Origin: Salinimicrobium marinum | GTDB taxonomy: Bacteria > Bacteroidota > Bacteroidia > Flavobacteriales > Flavobacteriaceae | Length of the DNA stretch: 64,000 bases | Reading direction: 5' to 3' | NCBI RefSeq assembly: GCF_014651535.1 | Contig: NZ_BMXB01000002.1 | Coordinates: 62,001-126,000 of the forward strand | Made by a program: the position numbers and the translations under genes | Shown here: positions 38,171 to 47,923 of the stretch, in pieces | Numbering within the stretch: position 1 is the first letter of the stretch | Layout: each line of letters starts with the position of its first letter | Notes under the pieces: generated by a model | Told to the model about the DNA's origin: nothing | The model's input: the letters and a program-made list of their open reading frames with translations, nothing else | Database searches by the model: none

Positions 38171-39339
38171 TATGCAATTGCTCTATTTTTTCTTGACAAT
38201 TCCATGATCTCATGGATGTCATTATCTACGACTTCTTTTCTTACATCGGCGTAGTGTAGAAACTCATTATAGACCGAATCCAACTGAAGTTTTGTTAATT
38301 CATAGCCCATTTTTTTAGCCCTGTAGGCCAAAGCAGCACGGCCACTACGAGCGGTTAACACGATAGCTGATTCGGTTACACCAACATCTGCGGGATCTAT
38401 AATCTCATAAGTTTCTCTGTTCTTGATCACCCCATCCTGGTGAATACCCGAGCTATGTGCAAATGCATTAGCACCTACAATGGCTTTATTTGGCTGTACA
38501 AGCATTCCCATTTCTCTGGAGACCATGGTGCTGGTGTCATACAAAAATTTAGGATCTATACCTGTCGTAAGGTTAAGCGTTGGATGCTGTCTAAGGATCA
38601 TGACAACCTCTTCTAAAGCAGTGTTTCCGGCACGTTCTCCAATTCCGTTGATGGTACACTCAATTTGACGGGCTCCGTTTGAAATTCCGGCGATTGCGTT
38701 GGCAGTTGCCATTCCAAGATCGTTATGGCAATGGCAGGAAATACGGACCTTGTGAATTCCGGTAACATTTTCTTTCAGATATTTTATTTTGTTTCCATAT
38801 TCTTCCGGAAGACAATAACCTGTTGTGTCCGGAATATTCAAAACGGTGGCACCTGCTTTTATCGCTGCCGTACATACTTTTGCCAAAAATTCATTGTCTG
38901 TACGACCTGCATCTTCCGCATAAAACTCCACATCTTCCACAAATTTCTTGGCATACGAAACTGCTTCTATAGCCCTATCTATAATTCCTTCTCTTGTGGA
39001 ATTAAATTTATATTTTATATGGGAATCTGAAGTTCCTATTCCTGTATGTATTCTAGGTTTTCGGGCATATTTGAGCGCTTCTGCCGCAACTTCAATATCT
39101 TTTTTTACTGCACGGGTGAGTCCGCAAACCGCAGCATTTTTCACCATTTTAGATATTTCAGTAACCGATTTAAAGTCCCCGGGACTGGAAATGGGAAATC
39201 CGGCCTCGATTACGTCCACACCCATTTCATCCAGGCGGGCAGCTATCTTGAGCTTCTGGGAAGTATTCAATTTGCAGCCAGGGACCTGTTCTCCATCTCG
39301 TAATGTTGTGTCAAAAATTTCTACCTTTTCTGTGCTCAT
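38170..39339 (-). CDS. leuA: 2-isopropylmalate synthase, short form
   Basis: The 389-residue protein has the catalytic TIM barrel of the family: [17 protein letters not shown] at the N-terminus, the metal-binding [16 protein letters not shown] and the [16 protein letters not shown] motif. It condenses 2-oxoisovalerate and acetyl-CoA, the first step of leucine synthesis. Typical E. coli-type LeuA has about 520 residues with a C-terminal leucine-binding regulatory domain; that domain is absent here, so leucine feedback at this enzyme is not expected. Such short forms are usual in Bacteroidota. Homocitrate or citramalate synthase is unlikely because leuCDB follow directly. Confidence 0.93.
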   Translation of the reverse strand: MSTEKVEIFDTTLRDGEQVPGCKLNTSQKLKIAARLDEMGVDVIEAGFPISSPGDFKSVTEISKMVKNAAVCGLTRAVKKDIEVAAEALKYARKPRIHTGIGTSDSHIKYKFNSTREGIIDRAIEAVSYAKKFVEDVEFYAEDAGRTDNEFLAKVCTAAIKAGATVLNIPDTTGYCLPEEYGNKIKYLKENVTGIHKVRISCHCHNDLGMATANAIAGISNGARQIECTINGIGERAGNTALEEVVMILRQHPTLNLTTGIDPKFLYDTSTMVSREMGMLVQPNKAIVGANAFAHSSGIHQDGVIKNRETYEIIDPADVGVTESAIVLTARSGRAALAYRAKKMGYELTKLQLDSVYNEFLHYADVRKEVVDNDIHEIMELSRKNRAIA

Positions 39340-39487
39340 AAGAGAATTTTTTTGCTTTATCTTTAACTAAAGTATAATTTTCAGTCTCTTGCAGGAACAA
39401 TTTCAACTCAACTGTTACGACAATTGATTGAAGTTATTAAAACTTTATTATACTGTAAAACAGCAACTTAACCTCTATGTTTTTACA

Positions 39488-41035
39488 ATGACCAACGAAT
39501 CTACAGACAACCTTTTTTCTCTGGTTCAGTCTTTATCTCCTTCTGAAAAGAGACAGTTTTCACTTTATGTTGGAAGAATAGGAGTGAATACCGACAGTAA
39601 ATTTCTGAATTTGTTCAAGATCATGTCAAGACTTAAAAAGTATGATGAAGAGCAAATTCTTAAGAATACAAAAATCAGTAAGCGTCAGTTATCAAATGTA
39701 AAAGCACATTTATATAAACAAATCTTAATCAGCCTCAGGCTCAACCCATCTCATCAGAATATTTCTGTACATATAAGGGAACAACTGGATTTTGCCGTAA
39801 TCTTATATAGAAAAGGCCTTTATAAACAGAGTCTAAAACTTTTAGATAAAGTGAAAGCGACTGCATTATATTATGAGGAAAAAAATGTGGCTTATGAGAT
39901 TCTTGACTGGGAAAAAATTATAGAATCCCAATACATCACCCGGAGTATTGAAAACCGCGCTGAAATCCTAATTAAGGAGACCGAAGAGCTTAGCAGACTG
40001 AATCTCATAGCCAGTAAATTATCTAATCTTTCGCTCCATTTATACGGAATTTTTCTAAAAATGGGCTATGCCCGAACGGAAGCTGAAGCAAAAAAGATTA
40101 AAGAAGATTTCCAGAACGGGTTACCTGAATATGATTTTAAGGAGTTAGGGTTCCGGGAAAAACTGTGGCTCTATAAAGCTTCTTTGTGGTACAGTTTTAT
40201 GTCTCAGGATTTCTTGTCCTGTTATCGTTATTCATCAAAATGGAATGATTTGTTTAATGAATATCCTCATTTAATTTCGGTGCATCCTGTTTCTTATTTA
40301 AAAGGAAATCATTATCTACTTGAATCTTTATTTTACCTGGGCCATACAAGCTTATTTGAAAAAGTCCTGCTTAGTTTAGAATCCAATCTTAAAGATCCTA
40401 AAATACCTGATGATGATAATATAGCAGCCCTTGCATTCCTTTATTTGTATTCAAATAAATTAAACCTAAGGTTTATGCTTGGAAACTTCTCGAACGGCGA
40501 GCCTTTGGTGGAAAAAATTGAAAAGAAGATAAAGAAATTTCGAAGCAGGATTGATGAACATCATATCATGATCTTCTACTATAAAATAGCCTGTTTATAC
40601 TTTGGGGACGGTGATAACAAAAAGTGTATTGTATATCTTAAAAAGATCATTAATAATAAATCTCTCGAAATGCGGGAGGATTTAATGTGCTTCGCAAGAA
40701 TCCTGAATCTTGTAGCGCATTATGAAGCCGGAATGGATTATCATCTGGAAAGCCTCATCAAATCAACTTATAAATTCCTGATCAAGATGAATGACCTGCA
40801 TGAGGTTCAAAAGGAGATGATACGATTTCTTCGGAATCTTCCTGATGTTTCTCCATTGGAAATCAAGGGAGAATTCAGGAATTTACACAGTACTTTAAAA
40901 CAATATGAGAATCATCCGTTTGAACGAAGATCATTCCTCTACCTGGATATTCTTTCCTGGCTCGAAAGCAAAATAGAAAATAAACCTGTTGCGGAAATTA
41001 TTCAGAAAAGGATCAATGGGTTGATTGTTAAGTAA
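39488..41035 (+). CDS. Conserved helical-repeat protein of unknown function
   Basis: I do not recognise a named family. The start at ATG 39488 gives 515 residues; the frame is open to 39428 but the added part looks non-coding. The N-terminus (LVQSLSPSEKRQFSLYVGR, then FLNLFKIMSRLKKYDEEQIL) resembles an N-terminal motif seen in several Bacteroidota hypothetical proteins. The rest is almost entirely helical, with tetratricopeptide-like pairs such as LDFAVILYRKGLYKQSLKLL. There is no signal peptide or membrane segment, so a cytoplasmic scaffold or regulator is possible. It is divergent from leuA and overlaps the end of the opposing RluA-type gene by eight bases. Confidence 0.8.
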   Translation: MTNESTDNLFSLVQSLSPSEKRQFSLYVGRIGVNTDSKFLNLFKIMSRLKKYDEEQILKNTKISKRQLSNVKAHLYKQILISLRLNPSHQNISVHIREQLDFAVILYRKGLYKQSLKLLDKVKATALYYEEKNVAYEILDWEKIIESQYITRSIENRAEILIKETEELSRLNLIASKLSNLSLHLYGIFLKMGYARTEAEAKKIKEDFQNGLPEYDFKELGFREKLWLYKASLWYSFMSQDFLSCYRYSSKWNDLFNEYPHLISVHPVSYLKGNHYLLESLFYLGHTSLFEKVLLSLESNLKDPKIPDDDNIAALAFLYLYSNKLNLRFMLGNFSNGEPLVEKIEKKIKKFRSRIDEHHIMIFYYKIACLYFGDGDNKKCIVYLKKIINNKSLEMREDLMCFARILNLVAHYEAGMDYHLESLIKSTYKFLIKMNDLHEVQKEMIRFLRNLPDVSPLEIKGEFRNLHSTLKQYENHPFERRSFLYLDILSWLESKIENKPVAEIIQKRINGLIVK

Positions 41036-41729
41036 TACAGGCATCCCAAATTGCATCAGTAGGAAGAGGGGCTATGATGCTTAAGGATTCTTTTTTGACA
41101 GGATGAACAAAAGTCAGTTTTCTTGCATGCAGATGGATACTTGCATCTTTATTACTCCTGTCGAATCCATATTTTAAATCTCCCTTTATGGGACTACCAA
41201 TGGCAGATAACTGACTTCTTATTTGATGGTGTCTACCGGTGTGCAGGTCAATCTCAAGTAAAAAGTAATTATTCAATTCTTTAAGAATGTGATATTCTAA
41301 AATAGCTTTTTTGGAATCGGGAACTTCTTTGGTATGGGCGTAGGATTTATTTTGTTTTGGATTCCGTTTCATGTAGTGCAGCAGTGTATCCTTCTGTTTT
41401 GGGGGCGGAATTTTTACTACTGCCCAATAAGTTTTTTTTGCATCTTTATCCTGGAACAACTTGTTAAGTCGGGGTAGTGCTTTGGAAGTTTTAGAAAAAA
41501 GAACAATTCCGCTGGTAGGTCGGTCAAGACGATGAACTACTCCAAGATATACATTTCCGGGCTTGTTGTATTTTACTTTTATGTATTCCTTTACTACCTC
41601 ACTTAAAGGTGTGTCTCCGGTTTTATCTCCCTGTACAATATCCCCGGACCTTTTATTAATGACAATAAGGTGATTATCCTCGTAAAGGACCTGCAGGTTT
41701 TGGGGAGTGGATATTATCTTGTTGCTCAA
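41028..41729 (-). CDS. RluA-family pseudouridine synthase
   Basis: The 233-residue protein has the catalytic Asp in VHRLDRPTSGIVLFSKT, preceded by VLYEDNHLIVINKRSG at the N-terminus and followed by LHTGRHHQIRSQLSAIG. It converts a uridine in rRNA or tRNA to pseudouridine; the target cannot be told from sequence. It has no S4 domain, which places it among the short RluA/RluC/TruC-like members. It converges with the 39488-41035 gene and overlaps its end. Confidence 0.93.
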   Translation of the reverse strand: MSNKIISTPQNLQVLYEDNHLIVINKRSGDIVQGDKTGDTPLSEVVKEYIKVKYNKPGNVYLGVVHRLDRPTSGIVLFSKTSKALPRLNKLFQDKDAKKTYWAVVKIPPPKQKDTLLHYMKRNPKQNKSYAHTKEVPDSKKAILEYHILKELNNYFLLEIDLHTGRHHQIRSQLSAIGSPIKGDLKYGFDRSNKDASIHLHARKLTFVHPVKKESLSIIAPLPTDAIWDACIT

Positions 41730-41953
41730 AAGGATTTTTTAAACTAGCTCTGTTAATTCTTTATGGTTCCGTTTCTGGATTATACTGGATACGCGAGGGA
41801 TGCTCTATTATGATTATTTGGTCATTCTCCTGTTTTTGATGCACAAGGATATTGTTAGAATCTGATTATTACATCTGGGGCGCAGAGATTTACTTGGTTC
41901 AAGAAGAAAAGAATCGAGAGGTAAAACTTTATAATTTCAAATCCATATTTTTC

Positions 41954-41995
41954 TCTAACCTCTAACCTCTAACCTCTAACCTCTAACCTCTAACC
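41954..41995. repeat. Heptamer tandem array TCTAACC x6 (GGTTAGA on the coding strand of panB)
   Basis: Six perfect copies of TCTAACC run from 41954 to 41995. On the minus strand this is (GGTTAGA)6, and it starts in the last base of the panB stop codon. The run of GG pairs is compatible with a two-layer G-quadruplex. Confidence 0.95.
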
Positions 41996-42813
41996 TAATA
42001 TTGTTCCTCGTCCGATGGAAAACTTTTACTTTTCACATCATCCCGGTAATTCTCAAAGGCTTTGGTCATTTCAGAATAGAGATCAAGATAACGACGCAAG
42101 AATCTCGGATTAAATTCGTGGGTCATTCCAATCATATCATGTACAACTAGCACCTGACCGTCTACTCCGTTTCCGGCACCAATTCCAATCACTGGAATGG
42201 TAAGGCTTTCTGCTACTTCCTTAGCGAGCTTGGCAGGTACTTTTTCAAGTACAATGGCAAAACATCCGGCTTTTTCAAGCATCAGGGCATCAGCCTTTAA
42301 TTTTTCAGCTTCCTGCTCTTCCTTTGCACGTACTGTATAGGTTCCGAACTTATAAATGGACTGCGGAGTTAACCCTAAGTGGCCCATTACTGGAATTCCG
42401 GCATGAAGAATCCTTTTAACGGAATCTTTTATTTCCTTTCCGCCTTCCAGTTTAACGGCGTGAGCACCACTTTCTTTCATTATTCTGATTGCAGAACGTA
42501 AGGCTTCTTTTGGATCACTTTGATAACTTCCAAAGGGAAGGTCTACGACCACCAGAGCTCTTTGAACCGCCCGAACTACACTTACCGCATGATAGATCAT
42601 TTGATCGAGCGTAATTGGAAGCGTTGTTTCGTGACCTGCCATAACATTACTCGCCGAGTCGCCGACAAGTATCACGTCAATTCCTGCACCATCCACTATT
42701 TTTGCCATGGAAAAATCATATGCCGTTAGCATGGCAATTTTCTCTCCGTTAGATTTCATTTCCACCAAAGATTTTGTGGTGATGCGTTTATATTCTTTTT
42801 TAGCGACTGACAT
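41995..42813 (-). CDS. panB: 3-methyl-2-oxobutanoate hydroxymethyltransferase
   Basis: The 272-residue TIM-barrel enzyme starts [56 protein letters not shown] and [19 protein letters not shown] are the family motifs, with metal-binding Asp in VILVGDS. It transfers a hydroxymethyl group from methylene-tetrahydrofolate to 2-oxoisovalerate, the first step of pantothenate synthesis. The start at 42813 is supported by a promoter-like element at 42836-42867, which rules out the longer frame to 42870. panC is not in the window. The stop codon touches a heptamer repeat array. Confidence 0.96.
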   Translation of the reverse strand: MSVAKKEYKRITTKSLVEMKSNGEKIAMLTAYDFSMAKIVDGAGIDVILVGDSASNVMAGHETTLPITLDQMIYHAVSVVRAVQRALVVVDLPFGSYQSDPKEALRSAIRIMKESGAHAVKLEGGKEIKDSVKRILHAGIPVMGHLGLTPQSIYKFGTYTVRAKEEQEAEKLKADALMLEKAGCFAIVLEKVPAKLAKEVAESLTIPVIGIGAGNGVDGQVLVVHDMIGMTHEFNPRFLRRYLDLYSEMTKAFENYRDDVKSKSFPSDEEQY

Positions 42814-42835
42814 TCGTTGTAGTTTTGATTCCCTG

Positions 42836-42867
42836 TAAAAGTAGTAAATTAGCCTTCTACATTCAAA
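42836..42867 (-). promoter_or_regulatory. Candidate Bacteroidota promoter of panB
   Basis: On the minus strand TTTG (42864-42867) is followed after 20 nt by TACTTTTA (42836-42843), one base off TAnnTTTG. The leader to the panB ATG is then about 15-20 nt. Confidence 0.45.
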
Positions 42868-42876
42868 CAAATAGAT

Positions 42877-43353
42877 ATGAAGAAGCTTATCTCTGCCTTA
42901 TTTATCATTGTTTTCAGCATAACTTCATATTCCCAGAAAACTTCTGAAGAAGAGAATGTGAAGCAGACCATTGAAACCTTTTTCGATGGATTTCACAGTC
43001 GTGACTCCCTTATAATGAAATCTGTAGTTAATGAAGAAATAGTGATGCAGTCTATTGGAAGAAATCCAGAAGGGGAATTAAAACTTCATCATGAAGATTT
43101 CGGGAAATTTCTGAAATCTATTATTTCCATTCCAGCCACAACCTTATTTCGGGAGGAATTACATTCTTATGAAATAAAGATTGATGGAGATATGGCCAAT
43201 GTTTGGACGCCATATACCTTATATGTCAACGAAGTCTTTCAGCATTGCGGAGTAAATAATTTTCAGCTTTTCAGGAAAAATGAAGAATGGCAGATTATTT
43301 ACTTGGTAGATACGAGAAGAAAAGAAGGTTGTGACCAGCGGAAGTTGGAGTAG
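42877..43353 (+). CDS. Secreted NTF2-like (SnoaL/DUF4440-type) protein
   Basis: The 158-residue protein has a signal peptide ([20 protein letters not shown], likely cut before Gln20). The rest has the cone-shaped NTF2-like pattern: helix [20 protein letters not shown], strands [33 protein letters not shown], and [18 protein letters not shown] at the end. The closest family is the SnoaL/DUF4440 group, which includes enzymes and ligand-binding proteins. No catalytic residues can be assigned. It is divergent from panB and shares its 63-nt upstream region. Confidence 0.75.
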   Translation: MKKLISALFIIVFSITSYSQKTSEEENVKQTIETFFDGFHSRDSLIMKSVVNEEIVMQSIGRNPEGELKLHHEDFGKFLKSIISIPATTLFREELHSYEIKIDGDMANVWTPYTLYVNEVFQHCGVNNFQLFRKNEEWQIIYLVDTRRKEGCDQRKLE

Positions 43354-43356
43354 AAA

Positions 43357-43398
43357 CACCCCGTCCTTCGGCGACCTCTGCTTGAAAAAAGGAGGGGA
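43357..43398. repeat. Intergenic palindromic repeat, family B copy 3 (degenerate)
   Basis: CACCCCGTCCTTCGG is followed by a damaged left arm (GACCTCTG) and an intact right side (TTGAAAAAAGGAGGGGA). It lies between two convergent genes, right after the NTF2-like protein gene. Confidence 0.6.
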
Positions 43399-43490
43399 GT
43401 CATTACGGGAATTAAGAAAAAATACCTGTTTTTCTGTCTACTTCGGAGACGTACTTGTAAAGCTTGTGGAATAACAGCCGAACATTCCTA

Positions 43491-43518
43491 AAATCTTAAA
43501 TCTTACATCTCCCATCTC
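43491..43518. repeat. Degenerate heptamer tandem array at the 3' end of the serine dehydratase gene
   Basis: On the minus strand four seven-base units follow each other: GAGATGG, GAGATGT, AAGATTT, AAGATTT. The array starts 9 nt after the stop codon of the gene at 43527-44951. It resembles the panB array in period and placement. Confidence 0.7.
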
Positions 43519-43526
43519 AAATCGGA

Positions 43527-44951
43527 CTAGCAATCACTCAGACTTACTCTTACCGCCAGGCCGCCTTCTGAAGTTTCTTTGTATTTTGAATTCATGTCTT
43601 TAGCCGTTTCCCACATAGTCTCTATTACTTTGTCTAAAGGTACTTTAGCGTGAGAGGCGTCGCTGTCCATGGCAAGTTCTGCTGCGTTAATTGCTTTTAT
43701 GGCACCCATGGAGTTTCTTTCTATACAAGGGATTTGTACAAGGCCTCCAATAGGATCGCAGGTAAGTCCAAGGTGGTGTTCCATAGCGATTTCGCTTGCC
43801 ATCATCACCTGTGCTGGAGTTCCTCCCATAATCTCTGTCAGGGCGCCGGCGGCCATAGAGGAAGAAACTCCTATTTCTGCCTGGCATCCGCCCATGGCTG
43901 CCGAAATAGTAGCTCCTTTTTTAAATAAACTGCCAATTTCTCCTGCGACCAGTAAAAACTGTTTAATTTTTTCAAATCCGGCGTCATGATTTTCGATGGT
44001 AAGGTAGTACATCAGGACAGATGGGATTACCCCCGCACTTCCGTTGGTGGGAGCAGTCACAACCCTACCCAAGGAAGCATTTACCTCATTAACAGCGAGT
44101 GCAAAGCAGCTCACCCATTTCAGGATAGATCGGAATTTAACTTCCGTTTTTCTAATGGCCTGGATCCATTCTTCGGGAGAATTATATTCAAGGTCCCCAA
44201 TTAATTTTTGATGGGAATCAAAGGCTCTTCTTCTTACATTTAGTCCACCGGGAAGTTTTCCTTCGGTATGACAGCCTATATACATAGACTCAAGCATGAC
44301 ATCCCAGACAGCTTTAAGTCCGGCATCAATTTCAGCTTCAGATCGTAAAGATTTTTCGTTTTCATAAACGATCTCCGAAATCATTTTATTTTCCTGCTTA
44401 CAATACGCGGCAAGATCGGTTCCTTTGGTGATCGGAAAAGGAAATTCAGCAAATTTCGCCATTTTCTTTTTCGCCTGGCTGCGTTCCTCCTTCACTACAA
44501 ATCCGCCACCAATAGAATAAAAGGTAGAAAACGTTTTCTTTCCGTTGTTAAGAATAGCTGTAAATTTCATTCCGTTAGGGTGGAAGGGAAGGAATTTTTT
44601 ATTGAAGACAACATCTTCATCCATATTAAAATCAATAGATCTTTCCCCGTTCAGGTTTAACCGATTGAATGTTTTGATATTACTGATTTCTGGATCTATA
44701 TTTTCTACAGGAACAGTAACAGGATCATATCCTAATAGGCCTAAAATGGAAGCAAGATCTGTCGCATGGCCTTTTCCGGTAAGCGATAATGATCCATACA
44801 GATCTATTCGAATGCTTTTGACCTCGTCAAATTTATTCGATTTTTTTAATTCCTGAATCCATCTTTCACCGGCTCTCCAGGGACCCAAAGTGTGTGAACT
44901 GGATGGCCCCACGCCAATTTTAAGCATATCAAAAACGCTTATACTTTCCAT
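43527..44951 (-). CDS. sdaA: L-serine ammonia-lyase, single-chain iron-sulfur type
   Basis: The 474-residue protein has the beta domain at the start ([20 protein letters not shown]) and the alpha domain after it, as in E. coli SdaA. Cysteines for the 4Fe-4S cluster lie in [19 protein letters not shown] and [32 protein letters not shown] is another signature. It deaminates L-serine to pyruvate in the cytoplasm and is oxygen-sensitive. It stands alone between convergent and divergent neighbours. Confidence 0.95.
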   Translation of the reverse strand: MESISVFDMLKIGVGPSSSHTLGPWRAGERWIQELKKSNKFDEVKSIRIDLYGSLSLTGKGHATDLASILGLLGYDPVTVPVENIDPEISNIKTFNRLNLNGERSIDFNMDEDVVFNKKFLPFHPNGMKFTAILNNGKKTFSTFYSIGGGFVVKEERSQAKKKMAKFAEFPFPITKGTDLAAYCKQENKMISEIVYENEKSLRSEAEIDAGLKAVWDVMLESMYIGCHTEGKLPGGLNVRRRAFDSHQKLIGDLEYNSPEEWIQAIRKTEVKFRSILKWVSCFALAVNEVNASLGRVVTAPTNGSAGVIPSVLMYYLTIENHDAGFEKIKQFLLVAGEIGSLFKKGATISAAMGGCQAEIGVSSSMAAGALTEIMGGTPAQVMMASEIAMEHHLGLTCDPIGGLVQIPCIERNSMGAIKAINAAELAMDSDASHAKVPLDKVIETMWETAKDMNSKYKETSEGGLAVRVSLSDC

Positions 44952-45058
44952 ACCTGCAATTTAGGCTGCAAAAGTAAGAATAAGGCTGAAGAAAACCGTC
45001 AAATTATCTTAAAGCTTAACAGGTAATTTCTTCAGTAGAAAGAGGGAAATAGTAAATC

Positions 45059-45075
45059 TATGACATCATGTCATA
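45059..45075. promoter_or_regulatory. Perfect palindrome upstream of dnaK, possible operator
   Basis: TATGACAT-C-ATGTCATA is an 8-bp inverted repeat with a single central base, 80 nt before the dnaK start and midway between dnaK and the divergent sdaA. It does not resemble CIRCE. It may bind a dimeric regulator. Confidence 0.45.
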
Positions 45076-45155
45076 AAATTCCTGCTGGCATAAAGATTGA
45101 CTTTTAGTGGTTGTTGAAAAAAATAAATGAACAATAAATAACAATCTATAAAATT

Positions 45156-47093
45156 ATGAGTAAAATTATTGGAATCGACTTAGGTACTACCAACTCGTGC
45201 GTTGCCGTAATGGAGGGTAACGAACCGACGGTAATTCCTAATGCCGAAGGAAAAAGAACAACTCCTTCTGTAATTGCTTTTGTGGAAGGTGGCGAAATAA
45301 AAGTAGGAGATCCTGCAAAGCGTCAGGCTGTAACCAATCCGACAAAAACTATTTCCTCTATTAAGAGGTTCATGGGAAACAAATATTCCGAAGTTTCTAA
45401 AGAAGCCGGAAGGGTTCCTTATAAAGTAGTAAAAGGTGATAACGATACTCCACGTGTTGAAATCGACGGGCGTAAATATACTCCTCAGGAACTTTCTGCA
45501 ATGGTGCTTCAAAAAATGAAGAAAACTGCCGAAGATTATCTTGGACAGGATGTGACCGAAGCAGTAATTACTGTTCCTGCATACTTTAATGACTCTCAGC
45601 GTCAGGCTACAAAAGAAGCCGGAGAAATTGCCGGTCTTAAAGTAAGAAGGATTATCAACGAACCAACCGCAGCTGCATTGGCTTACGGACTTGACAAGAA
45701 ATCTCAGGACCAGAAGATCGCGGTTTATGACCTTGGTGGTGGTACATTCGATATCTCTATCCTTGAATTAGGAGACGGAGTATTTGAAGTGCTTTCTACA
45801 AACGGGGATACTCACTTAGGTGGTGATGATTTTGATGAAGTGATCATCGACTGGTTAGCAGATTCTTTTCAGAAAGCCGAAGATATCGACTTGCGGAAAG
45901 ATCCTATGGCACTTCAGCGTTTAAAAGAAGCAGCAGAAAAAGCTAAAATTGAGCTTTCTTCTTCTTCTCAAACTGAAATTAACCTGCCATACGTTACTGC
46001 AACTGCCAGCGGACCAAAGCACCTTGTTGAAACATTGACAAGATCTAAATTCGAGCAACTAGCAGATACTTTGGTAAAACGTTCCATGGATCCTGTGCAG
46101 AAAGCACTTAGCGATGCAGGACTTTCAAAAAGCGATATTGACGAGGTAATTCTTGTTGGTGGATCAACCCGTATCCCCAAAATCCAGCAGGAAGTAGAAA
46201 GTTTCTTCGGAAAAAAACCATCTAAAGGTGTAAACCCAGATGAGGTTGTTGCAATTGGAGCTGCAATCCAGGGTGGTGTATTGACAGGAGATGTAAAAGA
46301 TGTATTGTTACTTGATGTAACGCCACTTTCGTTAGGTATTGAAACTATGGGTGGTGTAAACACCAAACTTATAGAGTCAAATACTACAATTCCTACAAAG
46401 AAATCACAGACTTTCTCTACTGCGGCCGATAATCAGCCATCTGTTGAGATTCATGTGTTACAGGGAGAGCGTCCAATGGCAGCCGATAACAAGACTATTG
46501 GTAGATTCCACCTTGATGGAATTCCACCGGCCCCAAGAGGAACGCCTCAAATTGAAGTAACCTTTGATATTGATGCCAACGGAATTATTAAAGTAAGCGC
46601 TACAGATAAAGCTACAGGTAAATCTCAGGATATTCGAATCGAGGCCTCTTCAGGTCTTACTGAAGAAGAGATCCAGAAGATGAAGCAGGAAGCTGAAGCG
46701 AATGCAGAAACCGATAAAAAAGCCAAAGAAAAAGTAGATAAGCTGAATGAAGCTGATGCTATGATCTTCCAGACTGAAAAGCAACTGAAAGAGTTCGGTG
46801 ATAAACTTTCTGATGATAAGAAGAAGCCTATCGAAGACGCTTTGGAAGAGCTCAAGAAAGCTTATGAAACTAAAGAAGTTGAAACTATTCAGCCGGCATT
46901 GGACAAGATCAATGAAGCCTGGAAAGTAGCTTCTGAAGAAATGTACAAAGCGCAAGCCGAGCAAGGCGGACAGCCAGGGGCACAAGCCGGAGGACCACAA
47001 GGTGGCGCCGGAGCTCAGGGTGGTCAGGCCGCAGGCGGAACTTCTGAAGGTGGAGACGACGTTGAAGACGTAGATTTTGAAGAAGTGAAGTAA
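45156..47093 (+). CDS. dnaK: Chaperone DnaK (Hsp70)
   Basis: The 645-residue protein starts [55 protein letters not shown] and [17 protein letters not shown] complete the ATPase domain (to about 385). The linker [19 protein letters not shown] leads into the substrate-binding domain. The C-terminus is a Gly/Gln/Ala-rich tail ending [11 protein letters not shown], the EEVD-like end of bacterial DnaK. It folds and refolds proteins with DnaJ and GrpE, whose genes are not adjacent. A palindrome at 45059 may serve in heat-shock control. Confidence 0.98.
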   Translation: MSKIIGIDLGTTNSCVAVMEGNEPTVIPNAEGKRTTPSVIAFVEGGEIKVGDPAKRQAVTNPTKTISSIKRFMGNKYSEVSKEAGRVPYKVVKGDNDTPRVEIDGRKYTPQELSAMVLQKMKKTAEDYLGQDVTEAVITVPAYFNDSQRQATKEAGEIAGLKVRRIINEPTAAALAYGLDKKSQDQKIAVYDLGGGTFDISILELGDGVFEVLSTNGDTHLGGDDFDEVIIDWLADSFQKAEDIDLRKDPMALQRLKEAAEKAKIELSSSSQTEINLPYVTATASGPKHLVETLTRSKFEQLADTLVKRSMDPVQKALSDAGLSKSDIDEVILVGGSTRIPKIQQEVESFFGKKPSKGVNPDEVVAIGAAIQGGVLTGDVKDVLLLDVTPLSLGIETMGGVNTKLIESNTTIPTKKSQTFSTAADNQPSVEIHVLQGERPMAADNKTIGRFHLDGIPPAPRGTPQIEVTFDIDANGIIKVSATDKATGKSQDIRIEASSGLTEEEIQKMKQEAEANAETDKKAKEKVDKLNEADAMIFQTEKQLKEFGDKLSDDKKKPIEDALEELKKAYETKEVETIQPALDKINEAWKVASEEMYKAQAEQGGQPGAQAGGPQGGAGAQGGQAAGGTSEGGDDVEDVDFEEVK

Positions 47094-47429
47094 GCAGGAC
47101 GTTGGTTTTTTTAAAAGCCAAACCTTACGTATCGCTTATCCCGACAGTAGGAGGGAAAGCCCCCTGCTAAATCCTTTCCCAATAGGGGAGGGCTTTAAAA
47201 GCAAAAGCGCAGTCATTAATTTGATTGCGCTTTTTTTATTGCTCAAAAGCAAAAGCAAAAACATTTCATTTCTTAAAAATGGAGGGAAAAATTCCATACT
47301 TTCTTATCAGAATAGGACAGGAATAAATATGTAGGTACCACTTGGTCTGTTGGAATTAAGATGAAATTTTATTTTTTCTTATTTCGCGCAACCTTTTGAA
47401 GGTTTTGGGTCATAGTAATAAACAACAAC
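47094..47429 (+). other. Intergenic region after dnaK
   Basis: The 336 nt hold no gene that I can support. A hairpin-forming stretch AAAGCCCCCT...AGGGGAGGGCTTT (47147-47197) resembles the family B repeats, and the dnaK terminator follows at 47203-47238. From 47240 on the sequence is AT-rich and should contain the promoter of the small lipoprotein gene; no clear box was seen. Confidence 0.55.
47203..47238 (+). terminator. Intrinsic terminator of dnaK
   Basis: AAAAGCGCAGTC and GATTGCGCTTT pair over about 11 bp (one G-U pair) around an 8-nt loop, followed by a T tract. It lies 110 nt after the dnaK stop. Confidence 0.8.
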
Positions 47430-47807
47430 ATGAAACAAATTATAACCTTTGCATTATTCACGTCAGTATTACTGGTTTCCTGTAGCGAAAAGGAAGAAGA
47501 TTTACAATTGAATTTACAAAATGCCTGTATCGCAGGGAATCCTCTGGAAATGGAATGGATGCAGAATTTAGTAGAAGAACTGGAATGCGGAAAATATTCC
47601 TGTAGAGTTTCTATTCTAAAATCCAACTATAATGGAGAATCGGTATTTTACGTTCAAATGACAGATCCACTATGTAATGGTGTTAATGAGATAGATTTAT
47701 ATAATTGTGTAGGTGAAAAAATAGAAGAATTCACCATAGAAGAAAGTGGGGAATTTATAGACGACCATTGGAATGAGGCTGAGGAAATATTTAGCTGTAA
47801 TGAGTAA
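47430..47807 (+). CDS. Small lipoprotein of unknown function
   Basis: The 125-residue protein has a lipoprotein signal with lipobox LLVSC (Cys19). The mature part has several further cysteines (ACIAG, ELECGKYSC, DPLCNGV, LYNCVG, FSCNE), which could form disulfides in the periplasm. The layout ELECGKYSCRVSILKSNYNG, then VFYVQMTDPLCNG, resembles small DUF6970-like Bacteroidota proteins, but the match is too weak to assert. The protein is acidic. No functional context exists: dnaK lies upstream and an esterase on the opposite strand downstream. Confidence 0.7.
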   Translation: MKQIITFALFTSVLLVSCSEKEEDLQLNLQNACIAGNPLEMEWMQNLVEELECGKYSCRVSILKSNYNGESVFYVQMTDPLCNGVNEIDLYNCVGEKIEEFTIEESGEFIDDHWNEAEEIFSCNE

Positions 47808-47923
47808 TTGCAATCCTGTGGATTCAGCAATTTTTAATAGTAGGAGAATTATGATTCTAGCCGAAGAGAAGTTTTTTTGCGTTGAGCAGGCCTGTTAAAA
47901 CATGGAAAATCTTTTTAAATCAA

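Noticed and set aside
41954-41995. CRISPR or telomere-like interpretation of the TCTAACC repeats
   Set aside because: There are no spacers between the units and no cas genes; this is a simple tandem array in a chromosomal interior.
45000-45155. CIRCE element before dnaK
   Set aside because: No TTAGCACTC-N9-GAGTGCTAA-like sequence is present; the palindrome there is of different sequence.
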